From NCBI GenBank assembly GCA_947456315.1, contig CANGRU010000109.1, positions 1 to 6,196 on the forward strand: a stretch of DNA of 6,196 bases. The letters run 5' to 3'. Shown piece after piece: positions 5,556 through 6,196 of the stretch (position 1 is its first letter; the number at the start of each line of letters is the position of its first letter). Source of the DNA: Beijerinckiaceae bacterium (GTDB taxonomy: Bacteria; Pseudomonadota; Alphaproteobacteria; Rhizobiales; Beijerinckiaceae). The notes beneath the pieces were generated by a model. The model made no database searches. It had not been told where the DNA came from and was given only the letters and a program-made list of their open reading frames with translations. The position numbers were made by a program, and so were the translations under genes.

Positions 5556-6131
5556 ATGCGCATGTTCACTGCCCCCATCAAAATCCATTTCTTTGAAGAT
5601 CTCAGCGTCGGCATGCATGAGCGCAGCATGCACACGGTGACCTCGAGCGATGTGGTGAAATTCGCCACTTTGTCGGGCGATCACAATCCTATCCATCTGT
5701 CGGATCATTTTGCGCGCAAGACGCGTTTTGGCGGGCGCATTGCGCACGGGCTTTATACGGCCAGTCTGATTTCAGCCGTGCTCGGCATGTATCTGCCGGG
5801 GCCCGGTGCGGTCTATTTGTCGCAGACGCTCAATTTCCGCGCGCCTGTGCGCATCGGTGATGTGGTGACGGTGATCGTGCAGGTGAAAGAACTCATCAGC
5901 GAGGGCTATCGCTGCAAGCTGTCGTGTGAATGTATTGTCGATGGCAAAGTGGTGCTCGATGGCGAGGCTCTGGTGATGGTGCCGGCCCGCAATCCGGTGC
6001 GCCGCGCGACCGCGTCAGATAAGAGTGTGGCCAAAAAGCCTGCCAAAAAGACAAAGGCACCAGCCAAACGAACTTCTGCGAAAAAGAGCCTTGCCAAAAA
6101 GCGGCCCGCGAAAGCCCGCACCAAGCCTTGA
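5556..6131 (+). CDS. MaoC/PhaJ-like (R)-enoyl-CoA hydratase with H1-like lysine tail
   Basis: The 191-residue protein has a single hot-dog domain over about residues 8-145. The active-site segment SGDHNPIHLS contains Asp42 and His47 with the D-x4-H spacing of PhaJ and other MaoC hydratases, followed by TRFGGRIAHGLYTASL and NFRAPVRIGD, both typical of the family. Such enzymes hydrate trans-2-enoyl-CoA to (R)-3-hydroxyacyl-CoA, feeding polyhydroxyalkanoate synthesis or other acyl-CoA routes. Which route applies here is not shown. Most single-domain members end soon after the hot-dog fold. Here residues 156-191 form an added tail with 13 Lys and 3 Arg in 36 residues and no acidic residue, in repeats like AKKPAKKTKAPAKR, resembling histone H1 or the tail of phasin PhaF. 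The start is ATG 5556 or ATG 5562; neither has a strong ribosome site (GGA shortly upstream). Confidence 0.88.
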   Translation: MRMFTAPIKIHFFEDLSVGMHERSMHTVTSSDVVKFATLSGDHNPIHLSDHFARKTRFGGRIAHGLYTASLISAVLGMYLPGPGAVYLSQTLNFRAPVRIGDVVTVIVQVKELISEGYRCKLSCECIVDGKVVLDGEALVMVPARNPVRRATASDKSVAKKPAKKTKAPAKRTSAKKSLAKKRPAKARTKP

Positions 6132-6163
6132 CGGGGCGGGGCCTGCACGGCAGTTTGCGGCCC

Positions 6164-6196
6164 ATGTCAGCAGCCCCCGCCGTTTCCCAACTGGCC
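6164..6196 (+). CDS. Possible start of a further gene, cut by the window edge
   Basis: An ATG at 6164, 32 bases after the hydratase stop, opens a frame of 11 codons (MSAAPAVSQLA) to the edge. There is no good ribosome site and too little sequence to identify a product. From general memory of alphaproteobacterial gene order, a riboflavin kinase/FAD synthetase gene (ribF) often lies near this HAD gene, but nothing visible here confirms that. Confidence 0.3.
   Translation, partial: MSAAPAVSQLA

Noticed and set aside
5456..5668. Minus-strand frame containing CERSEAIQ
   Set aside because: This peptide is the well-known by-product of translating the palindromic repeat; the rest is antisense to the hydratase gene.
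6132..6163. Terminator after the hydratase gene (GGGCC/GGCCC arms)
   Set aside because: The arms are only 5 bases, in GC-rich sequence, and no T-run follows.

Overview
The window looks like a piece of an alphaproteobacterial chromosome, most likely from the Rhizobiales and relatives. The evidence is GC-rich coding sequence, a HAD hydrolase of the class-IIA type with a C-D-V-W-G-V motif, a MaoC-type hydratase beside it, and a dispersed palindromic repeat (outer arms CGTCATTGCGAG / CTCGCAATGACG) of a kind common in that class. The species cannot be named from the sequence.

Left part (1-418): the 5' part of a minus-strand ParD-type antitoxin gene runs off the left edge. Its ribosome binding site and a 19-bp palindrome that is probably its operator lie just upstream. 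The toxin partner, if present, is outside the window.

Centre (419-3353): a three-gene plus-strand operon whose reading frames overlap by 4 bases at each junction. It encodes a membrane-anchored periplasmic adaptor (HlyD/MacA type), an FtsX/LolC-type ABC permease and a LolD/MacB-type ATPase. Together they predict a tripartite ABC exporter. The adaptor carries an R-x3-L-x6-T pattern at its coiled-coil tip that matches the TolC-docking motif, so a separate outer-membrane channel is probably recruited. The substrate is unknown. The operon's final stop codon overlaps the stop codon of a convergent gene for an exported SGNH/GDSL hydrolase (3350-4237, minus).

Right part (4238-6196): an AT-richer divergent spacer leads into a HAD class-IIA hydrolase (4498-5391). 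A probable intrinsic terminator follows, and the palindromic repeat directly abuts it. Next comes a MaoC/PhaJ-like enoyl-CoA hydratase with a lysine/alanine-rich, histone-H1-like C-terminal tail (5556-6131), then a possible start of another gene at the right edge.

Most of the window is ordinary accessory or housekeeping sequence. I see no convincing wholly new system. The items most worth a second look are the H1-like tail on the hydratase, the operator palindrome of the antitoxin gene, the cysteine pair and docking motif in the adaptor, the missing second Asp in the HAD protein, and the fully overlapping convergent stop codons.
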